Source: Bacteroidaceae bacterium
Lineage (GTDB): Bacteria > Bacteroidota > Bacteroidia > Bacteroidales > Bacteroidaceae
DNA: 50,801 nt
Direction of reading: 5' to 3'
Assembly (NCBI GenBank): GCA_024697785.1
Contig: JAILEU010000099.1
Coordinates: forward strand, 1-50,801
This document shows, piece by piece, positions 25,761 through 34,949 of this stretch (its first letter is position 1; every line of letters begins with the position of its first letter). The position numbers and the translations under genes are program-made. The notes beneath the pieces were generated by a model. It was not told the DNA's origin. It ran no database searches and was given only the letters and a program-made list of their open reading frames with translations.

Positions 25761-27047
25761 TTAAATGGCCACCGCGCGGATGTTGTCGATGCGGATGATG
25801 GGATGGCAGGTAGTGCCGCTGGTGACGCCGCTCCAGATGAAGAGTGTCAGGCCGCTGAAGTTCTTAGCCTCAAGGGGTGCCGAGGCGGGTGTGCCGTCGT
25901 TCTTGTACTTGAAGTTGGCAATGGGGATGGTGACGGTGGTCCACTTGCCGCCGGTGTCGTAGCTGCCGGTGGTGCGCCACGGCGTCCAGAGGGCGCGGGG
26001 GTAGTCGGTGCCGTTGAAGAAGGTGTTGTTGGCCGTGGGCAGCGTCACCTGCTCGTCGCCCGAGAAGATACATTGCATGGAGAGGTTGGTCCAGGGGTTG
26101 CTGGAGGGAATGTTGACCTCGAACTTCAGGGCCATGTTGGCGAAGTCAGCAAAGCTGACGAGGTCCGAGAGGCGGCTGTTGGTGCCCGTGAAGGTGCCGT
26201 CCCAGTCGCCGGGCCAGTACTCGAACGAGAGGTTGTTGTCGGCCCATGTGCCGTCCTCGACGTCACAGTCGCCTAAGAGCAGGTAGCTGCCGTCGAGCGA
26301 GTTGTCGTCACTGACAATCTGCTGGGCGTGCCAGCCGTGGTTGGTGAGACCCGTTGACTTGTCGCCGGCGTCGAAGGTGCCCCAGTCGTTGAAGAGCATG
26401 CCGCGACTGTCGAGATAGTTGAACTTAGCCTTCCGCTTGCCATAGACGGTGGTGACCTCCACGGGGCCTTCGGCCAGTCCGGCAGGAACGGTGAAGGTGA
26501 GGTGGCTGATGTCGAACTCGTCAATGGCGACGGTGGTGCCGCCGATGGTGAGGGTGAGCGGGGTGTTGGGGTCATCGACGAAGTAGTTGCCGTAGATGAC
26601 GGCCTGCTCGCCGGCCTTGGCCCACTCGTTGCTCATGTTGTTGATGTTGGGGCCGGGGACAAGCACCTTGAAGTCATAGGTGATGGTGTCGCCCACGTTG
26701 TTGATCATGAAGATCTTGTTGAACACCTCGCCGGGGATTTGTCCGGGCACGGTGACGATGAGCGTGTTGTCGGTGATGAGGCTGGGTACGAGCTTGGCCT
26801 CCTGGTCGTTGAAGAACATCTTGGTGATGCTGCGCAGGTTGTCGCCCACGAGACAGATGTTGTTGTCCATGTAGGCACCGGTGAGGATGGAGTCGGCGCT
26901 CTCGACGCTCACGGGGCGGATGTAGCGGACGACGGGTGTGCCGTCGCTGATTTCATACTTGTCCGGTTCGTCTTCGCAGGCCGTGAAGGCACATGCCGCC
27001 AGGACAAGGGCCGTCAGCGCGAAGAGGCTTTGGGATATTCTTTTCAT
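25761..27047 (-). CDS. SGBP-B-type surface glycan-binding lipoprotein
   Basis: 428 residues. The signal MKRISQSLFALTALVLAACA ends AFTAC, an SPII lipobox. Two IPT/TIG-like Ig domains (about 35-215) act as a spacer. They are followed by a C-terminal beta sandwich resembling the xyloglucan-binding domain of SGBP-B proteins (NHGWHAQQI, EYWPGDWDGTF, RALWTPWRTTG, IRIDNIRAVAI). Trp and Tyr residues in this domain are typical of glycan platforms. Its place straight after susD and ahead of a GH5 parallels xyloglucan and mixed-linkage beta-glucan PULs, so such a glucan is the likely substrate; this is inference. The gap after SusD is 25 bases. Confidence 0.88.
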   Translation of the reverse strand: MKRISQSLFALTALVLAACAFTACEDEPDKYEISDGTPVVRYIRPVSVESADSILTGAYMDNNICLVGDNLRSITKMFFNDQEAKLVPSLITDNTLIVTVPGQIPGEVFNKIFMINNVGDTITYDFKVLVPGPNINNMSNEWAKAGEQAVIYGNYFVDDPNTPLTLTIGGTTVAIDEFDISHLTFTVPAGLAEGPVEVTTVYGKRKAKFNYLDSRGMLFNDWGTFDAGDKSTGLTNHGWHAQQIVSDDNSLDGSYLLLGDCDVEDGTWADNNLSFEYWPGDWDGTFTGTNSRLSDLVSFADFANMALKFEVNIPSSNPWTNLSMQCIFSGDEQVTLPTANNTFFNGTDYPRALWTPWRTTGSYDTGGKWTTVTIPIANFKYKNDGTPASAPLEAKNFSGLTLFIWSGVTSGTTCHPIIRIDNIRAVAI

Positions 27048-27072
27048 ATCTTAAATATCTATAGGGAGGTTA

Positions 27073-28818
27073 TTAATAATGGTAAGTGTTGCGGACATCG
27101 ACGTCGATGGCATCGTTCTTCAGAAGGGGGTTGAAGGTGAGGTCCTCCATCGGGAAGGGGATGGTGAAGCTGTTTGCCGTCACGTTAGGTACGGGGTCGC
27201 CGCCCTGTTCTGGGTCGGCATAGACGGTGTTCTGGTCGTTGCCGTCGTCATCCTTGTTCGTCAGCAGCCACTGGCCGGTGGTGAAGTAGTTCTTGAAGGT
27301 GAGGTTGAGGTTCCAGTAGGGATTACGATGCTGGCTCTTCAGCTCGTTGATGGCGCGTGTGGGGTTATAGTAGGCGAGTCGTACGAAGTCGTACCAGCGG
27401 TCGCCCTCGCAGGCGAGCTCGAGGCGGCGTTCCTTCCACACCTTGTCGAAGTCGAGTGACGTCTCGGCAGCGGCGGCGGGAATGGCGCGCTGGTGGACGG
27501 CGTTGTAGGCCTTCAGGGCGTCGGCATCCGTGCCCTGGCCCTGCAGCACCTTGGCTTCAGCCAGCACCAGATAGACGTCGGCCAGACGCAGGATGGGGGT
27601 GCAGAGCGAGCTGGCCATACGGGCGGCCGAGGTGCCCAGCACCGTCACGTGGTCGGCGTTGTTGCCGTAGAGGTGCTTGACGACGTTGCAGCCGGTGGGT
27701 GAACGATGCTCGCCCCAGGCGGCCGAGTTGTAGGTCTTGTCATACTCGAAGCGCATGTAGTCGAAACCGCCCTTGTCGCGCCAGAGGTAGGGGATGACGT
27801 CGCCGACGGTCATCATCGTGGCCTTGCGGCGGGTGTCGACGTCGGGTCGTGTGGCGGGGTCGTCGAGGATGTTGAAGCCGAAGGCCTCCTGGAGGTCAAC
27901 GGACGGGCCGCCCCATTCGCCCCAGACATCGCCGTACTCGTCCATGCCCGTCATGCCGAGGTCGCTCTGGAAGGTGTTCTGCGAGGTCCATTGTCCGCTC
28001 ACCACCCAGCGCCAGGCAATCATGTTCTCGGGTGACTTATTGCCTTCGAGCTTGAAGATGTCGGCGTAGTTCTTCTCGAGCTGGCGTCCGCTGTTGTCGA
28101 TGACGTCCTTGGCCAGGGTGGCAGCCTGCTGGAGGTCAGCAGCATTGAGCTGGCCGCTGACGCCCGCCTTGGTCAGATAGACCTTAGCCAGCAGGGCCTT
28201 GGCGCAGTATTTGTCAAGACGTCCCTCGGTGCACTTCTCGGGCAGCAGCTCGATGGCTTTCTCGAGCGTCATGACGATGTACTCATAGACATCTTTCTTC
28301 TTGACCTTGGGCTGCTCGTTGTAGGTGCCCTCCTCGATCATGGCGGCGTTGTCGTGCACGATGGGCACGTCGCCGAAGGTGCGTACGAGGTAGAAGTAGG
28401 CCATAGCCTTCCAGAGGAGGCATTCGCCCATGGTCTGGTTCTTGACGGCCTGCGAGGCTCCGCCGCCCTCGATGTACTTGCGGACGACGTTGCTGTGTCC
28501 GTTGACGGCCCATAGCGAGTAGGACATGTTGCGCAGGTCTTCGTCGTTGCTGTTGAGCGAGAAGTTGAGGTAAGGGCTCGAGCCCCAGTAGTAGTTGCCG
28601 GAGAGCACCTCGCCCACCTTGAAGAAGCCGCGCTGGAAGTCATACCAGGGCGAGTTGTAGAGATAGTCGACGGCGGCGATGCACTCGGCATCGGTCTTAT
28701 AGTATCCGCCGGCAACGTAGTTGTCCTCTGTCGGACGGTCGAGGAAGTCCTCGCACGCCGTCAGCCCCAGCACCATCGCCGCGGCCATAAGGAACAGTTT
28801 CGTTTTATTGGTTTTCAT
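27073..28818 (-). CDS. susD: SusD/RagB outer-membrane glycan-binding lipoprotein
   Basis: 581 residues. The signal MKTNKTKLFLMAAAMVLG ends LTAC, then EDFLDRPTEDNY, the classic SusD N-terminus. The alpha-helical TPR-like body and the C-terminal RRLELACEGDRWYDFVRL (the conserved ExRxxELxxEGxRWxDLxR motif) confirm the family. SusD caps the TonB-dependent SusC pore on the cell surface and delivers oligosaccharides to it. It starts 21 bases after susC, the usual tight pair. Ligand specificity is suggested only by the neighbouring GH5 and glycan-binding proteins. Confidence 0.96.
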   Translation of the reverse strand: MKTNKTKLFLMAAAMVLGLTACEDFLDRPTEDNYVAGGYYKTDAECIAAVDYLYNSPWYDFQRGFFKVGEVLSGNYYWGSSPYLNFSLNSNDEDLRNMSYSLWAVNGHSNVVRKYIEGGGASQAVKNQTMGECLLWKAMAYFYLVRTFGDVPIVHDNAAMIEEGTYNEQPKVKKKDVYEYIVMTLEKAIELLPEKCTEGRLDKYCAKALLAKVYLTKAGVSGQLNAADLQQAATLAKDVIDNSGRQLEKNYADIFKLEGNKSPENMIAWRWVVSGQWTSQNTFQSDLGMTGMDEYGDVWGEWGGPSVDLQEAFGFNILDDPATRPDVDTRRKATMMTVGDVIPYLWRDKGGFDYMRFEYDKTYNSAAWGEHRSPTGCNVVKHLYGNNADHVTVLGTSAARMASSLCTPILRLADVYLVLAEAKVLQGQGTDADALKAYNAVHQRAIPAAAAETSLDFDKVWKERRLELACEGDRWYDFVRLAYYNPTRAINELKSQHRNPYWNLNLTFKNYFTTGQWLLTNKDDDGNDQNTVYADPEQGGDPVPNVTANSFTIPFPMEDLTFNPLLKNDAIDVDVRNTYHY

Positions 28819-28839
28819 ATCTGTTGTCCTCCTATATGG

Positions 28840-31800
28840 TTAGAATGATAAGTTAATGCCGAAAGTGCAGTTGAAGGGCGACGGGTAGCGGCCGTTGTCA
28901 AGACCGAACACGTAGCCGTTGGCGTCGGTGGTCGAGGCGCCGATTTCGGGGTCGTAGCCGGTGTAGCGGGTCAGCGTCCACACGTTCTGCAGGTTGCAGT
29001 AGAGGCGCAGGTTCTCAAGGCGCAGCTTGTTGACCGTGGCGCGGGGGAAGGTGTAGCCCAGGGCCACGTTCTTCAGACGGATGTACGAGCCGTCCTCGAT
29101 GTAGCGGGTCGAGATGTTCTGGTTGTACGAGTTGCCGATGGCCACGCGCGGCGTCTTCGTCTCGGGGTTGGTGACGCGGATGTTGGTGACGTCGTTGTAC
29201 CACATGGCGCCGTTCTCATAGACCTTGTTCGGGTCGACGGCGGCCAGCTGGGCACGGTCGGCAATCCGCTCCTGGATCTGGTTGTTCCATGTGCTCGTCA
29301 TCGAGGTCAGGGCGATGGACGTGTAGTTCATCACCTTGTTGCCATATGAGCCGGCCAGGAAGAGGCTCAGGTCGAAGCCCTTGAAGGTGAACGTGTTCGT
29401 CCAGCCGAAGGTGAGCTTGGGCAGGGGCGAGCCGATGTTGGTCTTGTCGTTCTCGTCGATGTATCCGTTGCCGTCGACATCCTTGAACTTCAGGTCGCCG
29501 GGCCAGACGGTGTTGTTCTTGCTGTACTTCGTCGGGTCGGTCACGTGCTGCCAGTTGCCGTCGGCATCCTGGACGCTCGACTGGCTGTAGAGCGTGTTGA
29601 CGGGCGAGCTGAGGATGTCGTCGAAGTCTTTATAGACGCCTTCGACCTCGTAGCCGAAGAAGTCGTACATCGGGCGTCCCACGGACGAGACGGCCACGAC
29701 GTCGCTCCACTGGCCGTAGCCGATGATGGCTGCCGACGTCGTGCCCTGAAGGGCCAGAAGGGTATTCTTATTGAACGACATCTGCAGGTCGCTGTCCCAG
29801 CGGAAGTTGCGTGTCTGGACGGGTGTAGCGCGGAGCTCGATTTCGAGACCCGTGTTGAGCATGTCGCCATAGTTGCCGTAGGGGGCGGAGAGGGCCGATG
29901 AGCCGTTGCCCTGTGTGCCCAGATACGACGGCAGCTGCATCATCATCAGCATGTCCTTCGACTCTTTGCGGTACCAGTCGACGGTCAGTCCCAGACGGTC
30001 GTCGAAGAAGCCGAGGTCGAGGCCGAGGTCAACCTGTTCCTGAGTCTCCCACTTGATGGACTCGTTGGGCAGGCCGGTGGGACGGTACGACTGTCCGAGC
30101 GCCGAGGGCATGACGCCGAGGGCGACGCCCCACTTGTAACCGCCGATGTTGGCGTTACCCGTCTGTCCCCAGCCCACGCGCAGCTTGCCGTTCGACAGCC
30201 AGCCGAGGTTCTTGATGAACTCCTCGTTGCTGAAGCGCCAGCTGGCGGCCACCGAGTGGAAGCCGGCCCAGCGGTTGTTGGGGCCGAAGTTCGACGAGCC
30301 GTCGTAGCGGAACGTGTAGGTGGCATAGTAGCGGTCGTCATAATTATAGGTTTCGCGCGTGAAGAACGAGGCCATGGCAGCGCTGCCGAAGCCGGACCCG
30401 AAGTCCTTGTCGGTCTTCTCGACCAACGAGGGGTTCTGGACGTCGTTGCGCGGCAGGTTCTGGCCCGTGATACCGAGGTACTTCCACGTCGACTCCCAGC
30501 TCTCCTGACCCAGCATGGCGGTGAAGCTGTGCTTGTCGATCTTGCCGGTGTAGGTGAGGTAGTTCTTCAGCTGCCAGTATTTGTTGATGTTGCTCTGCCA
30601 GTGGTCCTGGTTGCCGGGCTTCTGCCAGCCACCCAGATCGACGGAGGGCTCCCACGTCTCGGCGTTTGAGCCCGAGATGTCGTAACCCAGTTCGGTGTGG
30701 AGGACGAGGTTCTTTAGGAAGCTAACGTCGGCGAAGATGTTGCCGGCCAGCTTGCGGCGCTCAAGCGTGTACTGGTTCATGTTGGCCAGGGCCACGGGGT
30801 TGGGGTTGGTGTAGCCCTCGCGCACCTCGGCGTAGTAGTTGCCGAAGACGTCGTAGATGGGGATGTCGGGCAGGGTGGTCAGCGAGTAGCTGATGATACC
30901 CTCCGTGCCGTCGGCCTTCTTCAGGTCGTCGTTGGTGGTCGAGAAGGTGGTTGACATGCCCAGCTTGAGCCACGACTTCAGCTGTGCGTCGAGGTTCGAG
31001 CGTACCGAGTAGCGGCGGAAGTTTGAGCCGATGATCGTTCCTTCCTGGTTCATGAAGTTACCCGAGACGTAGTACTGCACCTTGTCCGTGCCGCCCTGGG
31101 CGCTGACCTGATGCTGGTGCTGGATGGCAGTCTGGAAGATGGCGTCCTGCCAGTTCGTGCCCTTGCCCAGGATCGACGGGTCGCTGTAGTTCTGGTTGGC
31201 CATGCTCTTGGTGATCCAGCCGCCGTCAACAAAGTCCTGATAGTATTCGGCATATTCGCGTAAGTTCATCATGTCGAGGCGCGTCATCTGGCGGTTCACG
31301 GCCAGCATGCCGTCGTAGCTGAACTTGGCTTCGCCGGCCTTACCGCGCTTGGTGGTGATGAGGACAACGCCGTTGGCGCCCTGTGCACCATAGATAGCGG
31401 TGGCCGAAGCGTCCTTCAGAATCTCCATTGACACGATGTCGGCGGGGTTGATGGTCGAGAGGGGCGAGATGGTCGATACCTTGCCGTTGCCCAGGCGGTC
31501 GGCCAGACCGTAGTCCTGGCCGGACTGTCCGCCTGTCTGCAGGATGACGCCGTCAACCACGTAGAGCGGCTCCTGGTTGGCGTTGATGGAGCCGATACCG
31601 CGGATGCGGATGGACGACGACGAGCCCGGCGCACCCGAGGTGGTGACAGCCGTCACACCCGTAGCGCGGCCCTGAAGGCTCTGGTCGAGCGACGCGATGA
31701 CCGTACCCTTCAGCGCCTGCTCGCCGATTGACGACGAGGCACCCGAGAGGTCGCTCTTCTTCATCGTGCCGTAGCCCACCACCACCACCTCTTCGAGGTT

Positions 31801-32139
31801 CTGGCGGTCCTCCTCGAGGGTGATGCGGTAGTTGGTCTGACCAGCCGTCACACGCACCTCCTTGTTGACATAGCCGATGTAGGAGACCACCAGCGTCTGG
31901 CCCGGCTGGGCCTCGAGGGTGAAGTTGCCGTCGAAGTCGGTGGCAGCACCCGTGGCGGTTCCCTTGATAATCACACTAGCCCCGATGACGGGACCCATGG
32001 CGTCGGACACGTTACCTGTGATCCTTCGCGACTGTTGTGCCGTTTGCGGCACGGCGGCACGGACCTCCGGCGTACCGCACAGCCCCCACAGGGCCAATGC
32101 AGCTACCAGCAGCGCCGCTTTTCTGAAAACATGGTTCAT
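28840..32139 (-). CDS. susC: SusC/RagA TonB-dependent outer-membrane transporter
   Basis: 1099 residues. The signal peptide ends near VRAAVPQ. A carboxypeptidase-like regulatory domain follows (ITGNVSDAMGPVIGASV, FDGNFTL, VVSYIGY), then EEVVVVGYGTMKKSDLSGA, the SusC plug signature, and plug landmarks RIRGIGSIN and YVVDGV. The C-terminal half is a beta barrel ending in a terminal aromatic (FGINLSF) for outer-membrane insertion. The protein imports oligosaccharides using TonB/ExbB/ExbD energy; an exbB/exbD set lies at 38.5 kb. It is the first gene of the PUL, with a TAnnTTTG promoter about 65 bases upstream. No regulator (HTCS, SusR or ECF/anti-sigma pair) is adjacent. Confidence 0.96.
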   Translation of the reverse strand: MNHVFRKAALLVAALALWGLCGTPEVRAAVPQTAQQSRRITGNVSDAMGPVIGASVIIKGTATGAATDFDGNFTLEAQPGQTLVVSYIGYVNKEVRVTAGQTNYRITLEEDRQNLEEVVVVGYGTMKKSDLSGASSSIGEQALKGTVIASLDQSLQGRATGVTAVTTSGAPGSSSSIRIRGIGSINANQEPLYVVDGVILQTGGQSGQDYGLADRLGNGKVSTISPLSTINPADIVSMEILKDASATAIYGAQGANGVVLITTKRGKAGEAKFSYDGMLAVNRQMTRLDMMNLREYAEYYQDFVDGGWITKSMANQNYSDPSILGKGTNWQDAIFQTAIQHQHQVSAQGGTDKVQYYVSGNFMNQEGTIIGSNFRRYSVRSNLDAQLKSWLKLGMSTTFSTTNDDLKKADGTEGIISYSLTTLPDIPIYDVFGNYYAEVREGYTNPNPVALANMNQYTLERRKLAGNIFADVSFLKNLVLHTELGYDISGSNAETWEPSVDLGGWQKPGNQDHWQSNINKYWQLKNYLTYTGKIDKHSFTAMLGQESWESTWKYLGITGQNLPRNDVQNPSLVEKTDKDFGSGFGSAAMASFFTRETYNYDDRYYATYTFRYDGSSNFGPNNRWAGFHSVAASWRFSNEEFIKNLGWLSNGKLRVGWGQTGNANIGGYKWGVALGVMPSALGQSYRPTGLPNESIKWETQEQVDLGLDLGFFDDRLGLTVDWYRKESKDMLMMMQLPSYLGTQGNGSSALSAPYGNYGDMLNTGLEIELRATPVQTRNFRWDSDLQMSFNKNTLLALQGTTSAAIIGYGQWSDVVAVSSVGRPMYDFFGYEVEGVYKDFDDILSSPVNTLYSQSSVQDADGNWQHVTDPTKYSKNNTVWPGDLKFKDVDGNGYIDENDKTNIGSPLPKLTFGWTNTFTFKGFDLSLFLAGSYGNKVMNYTSIALTSMTSTWNNQIQERIADRAQLAAVDPNKVYENGAMWYNDVTNIRVTNPETKTPRVAIGNSYNQNISTRYIEDGSYIRLKNVALGYTFPRATVNKLRLENLRLYCNLQNVWTLTRYTGYDPEIGASTTDANGYVFGLDNGRYPSPFNCTFGINLSF

Positions 32140-32204
32140 ACTTTGGGTTGTTTATTAAAATAAGTTAACTATCTTCTGCTTAGAGCATTTTTCACAAATT
32201 GCAG

Positions 32205-32240
32205 CAAAAATACGCCATTTTCCTGAAACCATAAACATTT
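32205..32240 (-). promoter_or_regulatory. PUL promoter upstream of susC
   Basis: On the minus strand TATTTTTG (plus coordinates 32205-32212) fits the Bacteroidetes -7 element; the -33 region GTTTATGG is weak, as expected for an activated promoter. The leader to the susC start is about 60 bases. Confidence 0.6.
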
Positions 32241-32295
32241 TTTTGTTAAAAAATGGGGCCACATGCAAAAAAGTTGGAAAGATTCAGTCTGAGAC

Positions 32296-32349
32296 GCCGC
32301 GTATATCTGCCAGTCTGTTAGTCTGCCAGTCTGTTAGTCTGCCAGCTTC
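32296..32349. repeat. CTGCCAGTCTGTTAGT tandem repeat
   Basis: CTGCCAGTCTGTTAGT occurs about two and a half times in tandem (unit 16 bp). It is followed to about 32460 by CTACAC/CTACACG repeats. The rest of the 32350-32765 gap is AT-rich with no convincing gene. Confidence 0.8.
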
Positions 32350-32765
32350 TATAGTTTGTGTTTTTTACTACACTACTACACGCTTTTTGCGTATTATAAA
32401 GACATGCTGATGATTATGACCTGAAAATGCCGATTTTCTACACGTTTTCTACACGCTTTTGCCCAAAAATGACGAAAAACAGCCCACATTTAGAGTGCTT
32501 TTATGTAGGAATTGGCAACCAATCATACGCAAAAACAACAACCTCTAATACCTTTTAAATATATATAAGCCCTGCTTCCCTCTTTTTGCGTCATCGTGTC
32601 TGTTGCCTCACCCGCCCATCGTTCACGTCGTAGTTAACAAAAGATAGTTCTTCGTGGCTATCATCCGCATGAATAAGTGCAAAAAGCCTACAAAATGCAG
32701 CAAAAGAAGCTGTTGCTTACTGCAAAGCGGATATTAGGGAATGGCGCTTAGACGTTTGATTCCGT

Positions 32766-32830
32766 TGTTAAATGACGCCGTCATTTATATAAACTACCCT
32801 GTCATTTAAATAAACGACGCCGTCATTTAC
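32766..32830. repeat. Tandem palindrome array (AAATGACGCCGTCATTT type)
   Basis: AAATGACGCCGTCATTT, AACTACCCTGTCATTT and AACGACGCCGTCATTT are joined by ATATA and AAATA spacers, about 21-bp pitch. The architecture is the same as at 7233 and 19351 but the palindrome core differs. It lies downstream of the thiL operon. Confidence 0.8.
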
Positions 32831-33093
32831 CAACAATCGTTAATGTATTGTGCAGGAAAGGGGATAAGGTTTTGGATATGCTTCCATTCTCCCACCACAC
32901 GCTCATTTTTGCCGCGCAGACAAGAACAAGGTGCCGCAATCTGCGACACCTTGTCAGGACGTTGCTTAGGAAGAATCTCTTCCTTATCTTGTTGCAATTT
33001 AACCAACAGCAGAAACGCGATACGCCGCATCTCCCCATTGGCCTTATTGATGCCCTCGGGCGAGAGGGCTGAAAACACAAGGCTTTTCTGCAC
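32827..33093 (-). CDS. Hypothetical protein, 88 residues
   Basis: The frame opens 6 bases after the thiL stop and would be the last gene of that operon. The predicted protein (starts MQKSLVFSALSPEGINKANG, contains FLLLVKLQQDKEEILPKQR) has a plausible charged helical composition but matches nothing I recognise. Another frame on the same strand is also open over most of the region, so coding is uncertain. No signal peptide or membrane segment. Confidence 0.35.
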   Translation of the reverse strand: MQKSLVFSALSPEGINKANGEMRRIAFLLLVKLQQDKEEILPKQRPDKVSQIAAPCSCLRGKNERVVGEWKHIQNLIPFPAQYINDCW

Positions 33094-33099
33094 AGGACG

Positions 33100-34140
33100 C
33101 TACGGCTCTTTGTCTTCGAACGCGGTGAAGCCTTGGGCGCGGAGGGCTATTTCAGCGCCGTCGCGGGTGACGAGGAGGGTGCCGAGCTCGGGGGCGGTGA
33201 TGTGGCCGATGAGATGGATGTCGGCGTCGAGGGCCTCCACCTTGTCGTAGTCGCTGAGGGGGATGGTGAAGAGCAGTTCGTAGTCCTCACCGCCGTTGAG
33301 GGCACAGGTGGTGACGTTCATGTCGAGCTCCTCGGCCATGACGGCTGTCTCGTAGTCGATGGGGATGCGGTCCTCGTAGATGCGGCAGCCGCAGCCCGAC
33401 TGGTGGCAGATGTGCATCAGCTCGGACGAAAGGCCGTCGGAGATGTCCATCATGGCGGTGGGACGGATACCGGCGTCGGCAAGCGTGCGGACGATGTCGA
33501 GCCGGGCCTCGGGCTTCAGCTGGCGTTCGAGGATATATTCTTTGCCGGCAAAGTCGGGTTGCACGCCGTCGGTGGAGCGGAGCACGGTCTTCTCGCGCTC
33601 GAGCAGCTGGAGCCCCATGTAGGCGGCACCGAGGTTGCCGCTGACACAGACGAGGTCGGTGGGGCGGGCACCGTTGCGATAGACGATGTCGTCGCGGCGC
33701 GCTTCGCCGATGGCGGTGATGCTGATGGTGAGGCCGGTGAGCGAGCTGACGGTGTCGCCGCCCACGATGTCGACGCCGCAGCGGCTGCAGGCCAGGCGCA
33801 TACCGTCGTAGAGCTCCTCGACAGCCTCGACGCTGAACTTACGCGAGAGGCCGAGCGAGACGGTCACCTGGCGGGGCGTGCCATTCATGGCGCAGATGTC
33901 CGAGATGTTGACCATGACGGCTTTGTAGCCGAGGTGGCGCAGGGGCACGTAGGTGAGGTCGAAGTGGATGCCTTCGAGCAGGAGGTCGGTGGTGACGAGC
34001 ACTTCGTGGTCGGGATAGTGGAGCACGGCGCAGTCGTCGCCAACGCCGCGCAGCGTGCTGGCGTTCTGAGGCTTGATGTCTCCTGTCAGCCGTTCGATGA
34101 GCCCGAACTCACCGAGCGTGGCGATGTCGGTACGGCTCAT
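33100..34140 (-). CDS. thiL: Thiamine-monophosphate kinase
   Basis: 346 residues. It phosphorylates thiamine monophosphate to thiamine diphosphate, the last step of cofactor synthesis, in the cytoplasm. The family is clear from GVGDDCAVL, the Mg/ATP-binding VTTDLLLEGIHFDL, NISDICAMNG, VGGDTVSS, MMDISDGLS and GGEDYELLF. An upstream frame is open, but the start MSRTDIATLGEFGLIERL at 34140 is chosen because it matches the family N-terminus and its ATG overlaps the stop of pnp by four bases (ATGA). It is translated after pnp and lpxK in a compact operon. Confidence 0.95.
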   Translation of the reverse strand: MSRTDIATLGEFGLIERLTGDIKPQNASTLRGVGDDCAVLHYPDHEVLVTTDLLLEGIHFDLTYVPLRHLGYKAVMVNISDICAMNGTPRQVTVSLGLSRKFSVEAVEELYDGMRLACSRCGVDIVGGDTVSSLTGLTISITAIGEARRDDIVYRNGARPTDLVCVSGNLGAAYMGLQLLEREKTVLRSTDGVQPDFAGKEYILERQLKPEARLDIVRTLADAGIRPTAMMDISDGLSSELMHICHQSGCGCRIYEDRIPIDYETAVMAEELDMNVTTCALNGGEDYELLFTIPLSDYDKVEALDADIHLIGHITAPELGTLLVTRDGAEIALRAQGFTAFEDKEP

Positions 34141-34949
34141 ACGGCACGGCTGATGAGTTCGCGCATGATGGTTGTCATCAGCGGCTGGGCGGCATCGGCA
34201 GCCTTCTGAACCTCCTCGTGGCTGACCTCGACGGGACGGCCCTCGATGCCGAGGTCGGTAATGACGGAGATGCCGAAGACGCGGATGCCGCAATGGCGGG
34301 CCACGATGACCTCGGGGACGGTGCTCATGCCCACGGCGTCGCCGCCGAGGATGTGGTAGCAGCGGTACTCAGAGGGGGTTTCGAACGTGGGACCCTGAAC
34401 GCCTACATAGACGCCTTCGACGACGCGGATGCCCCGCTCGGCGGCTATCTGCTTGGCCTGGGCGATGAGGGTGTGGTCGTACGCCTCGTGCATGTCGGGG
34501 AAACGGCTGCCGTAAGGCAGGTTCTTGCCGTGCAGGGGATGTTCGGGGAAGAGGTTGATGTGGTCGCGGATAATCATGAGATCGCCGATGCGGAAGTCGG
34601 GGTTCATGCCGCCCGAGGCGTTGCTGACGAAGAGCGTCTTGATGCCGAGCTCGCGCATGACGCGGATGGGGAAGGTGACCTCCTTCATGTCGTAGCCCTC
34701 GTAGTAGTGAAACCGTCCCTGCATGGCCATGACGTCCTTGCCGCCGAGGCGGCCGAAGATGAGGCGTCCCTGATGGCCTTCGACGGTGGAGACGGGGAAG
34801 CCCGGGATGTCGCTGTAGGGGAAGGCATCGACAATCTCGATGTCGTTGACAAGACTGCCCAGACCGGTGCCGAGGATGATGGCAGTCTCGGGATGGTTGT
34901 GCATGCGCTCACGGATGAACGTTGCGGTGGCTTGGATTTTTTCTAACAT
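34137..34949 (-). CDS. Purine nucleoside phosphorylase
   Basis: 270 residues. This cytoplasmic enzyme splits purine nucleosides with phosphate into base and ribose-1-phosphate for salvage. It is the trimeric mammalian-type (PNP/PunA) class: ILGTGLGSLV, STVEGHQGRL, MQGRFHYYEGY, SNASGGMN, GPTFETPSEY and VGMSTVPEVIVARH are all present, with the ISVITDLG loop near the base-binding site. The start overlaps the end of lpxK by 41 bases in another frame, which argues for coupled translation. Confidence 0.95.
   Translation of the reverse strand: MLEKIQATATFIRERMHNHPETAIILGTGLGSLVNDIEIVDAFPYSDIPGFPVSTVEGHQGRLIFGRLGGKDVMAMQGRFHYYEGYDMKEVTFPIRVMRELGIKTLFVSNASGGMNPDFRIGDLMIIRDHINLFPEHPLHGKNLPYGSRFPDMHEAYDHTLIAQAKQIAAERGIRVVEGVYVGVQGPTFETPSEYRCYHILGGDAVGMSTVPEVIVARHCGIRVFGISVITDLGIEGRPVEVSHEEVQKAADAAQPLMTTIMRELISRAV

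Noticed and set aside
34140-34293. 51-residue N-terminal extension of ThiL.
   Set aside because: It is Arg/His/Pro-rich, lies inside pnp in another frame, and the family start with a four-base ATGA overlap fits at 34140.
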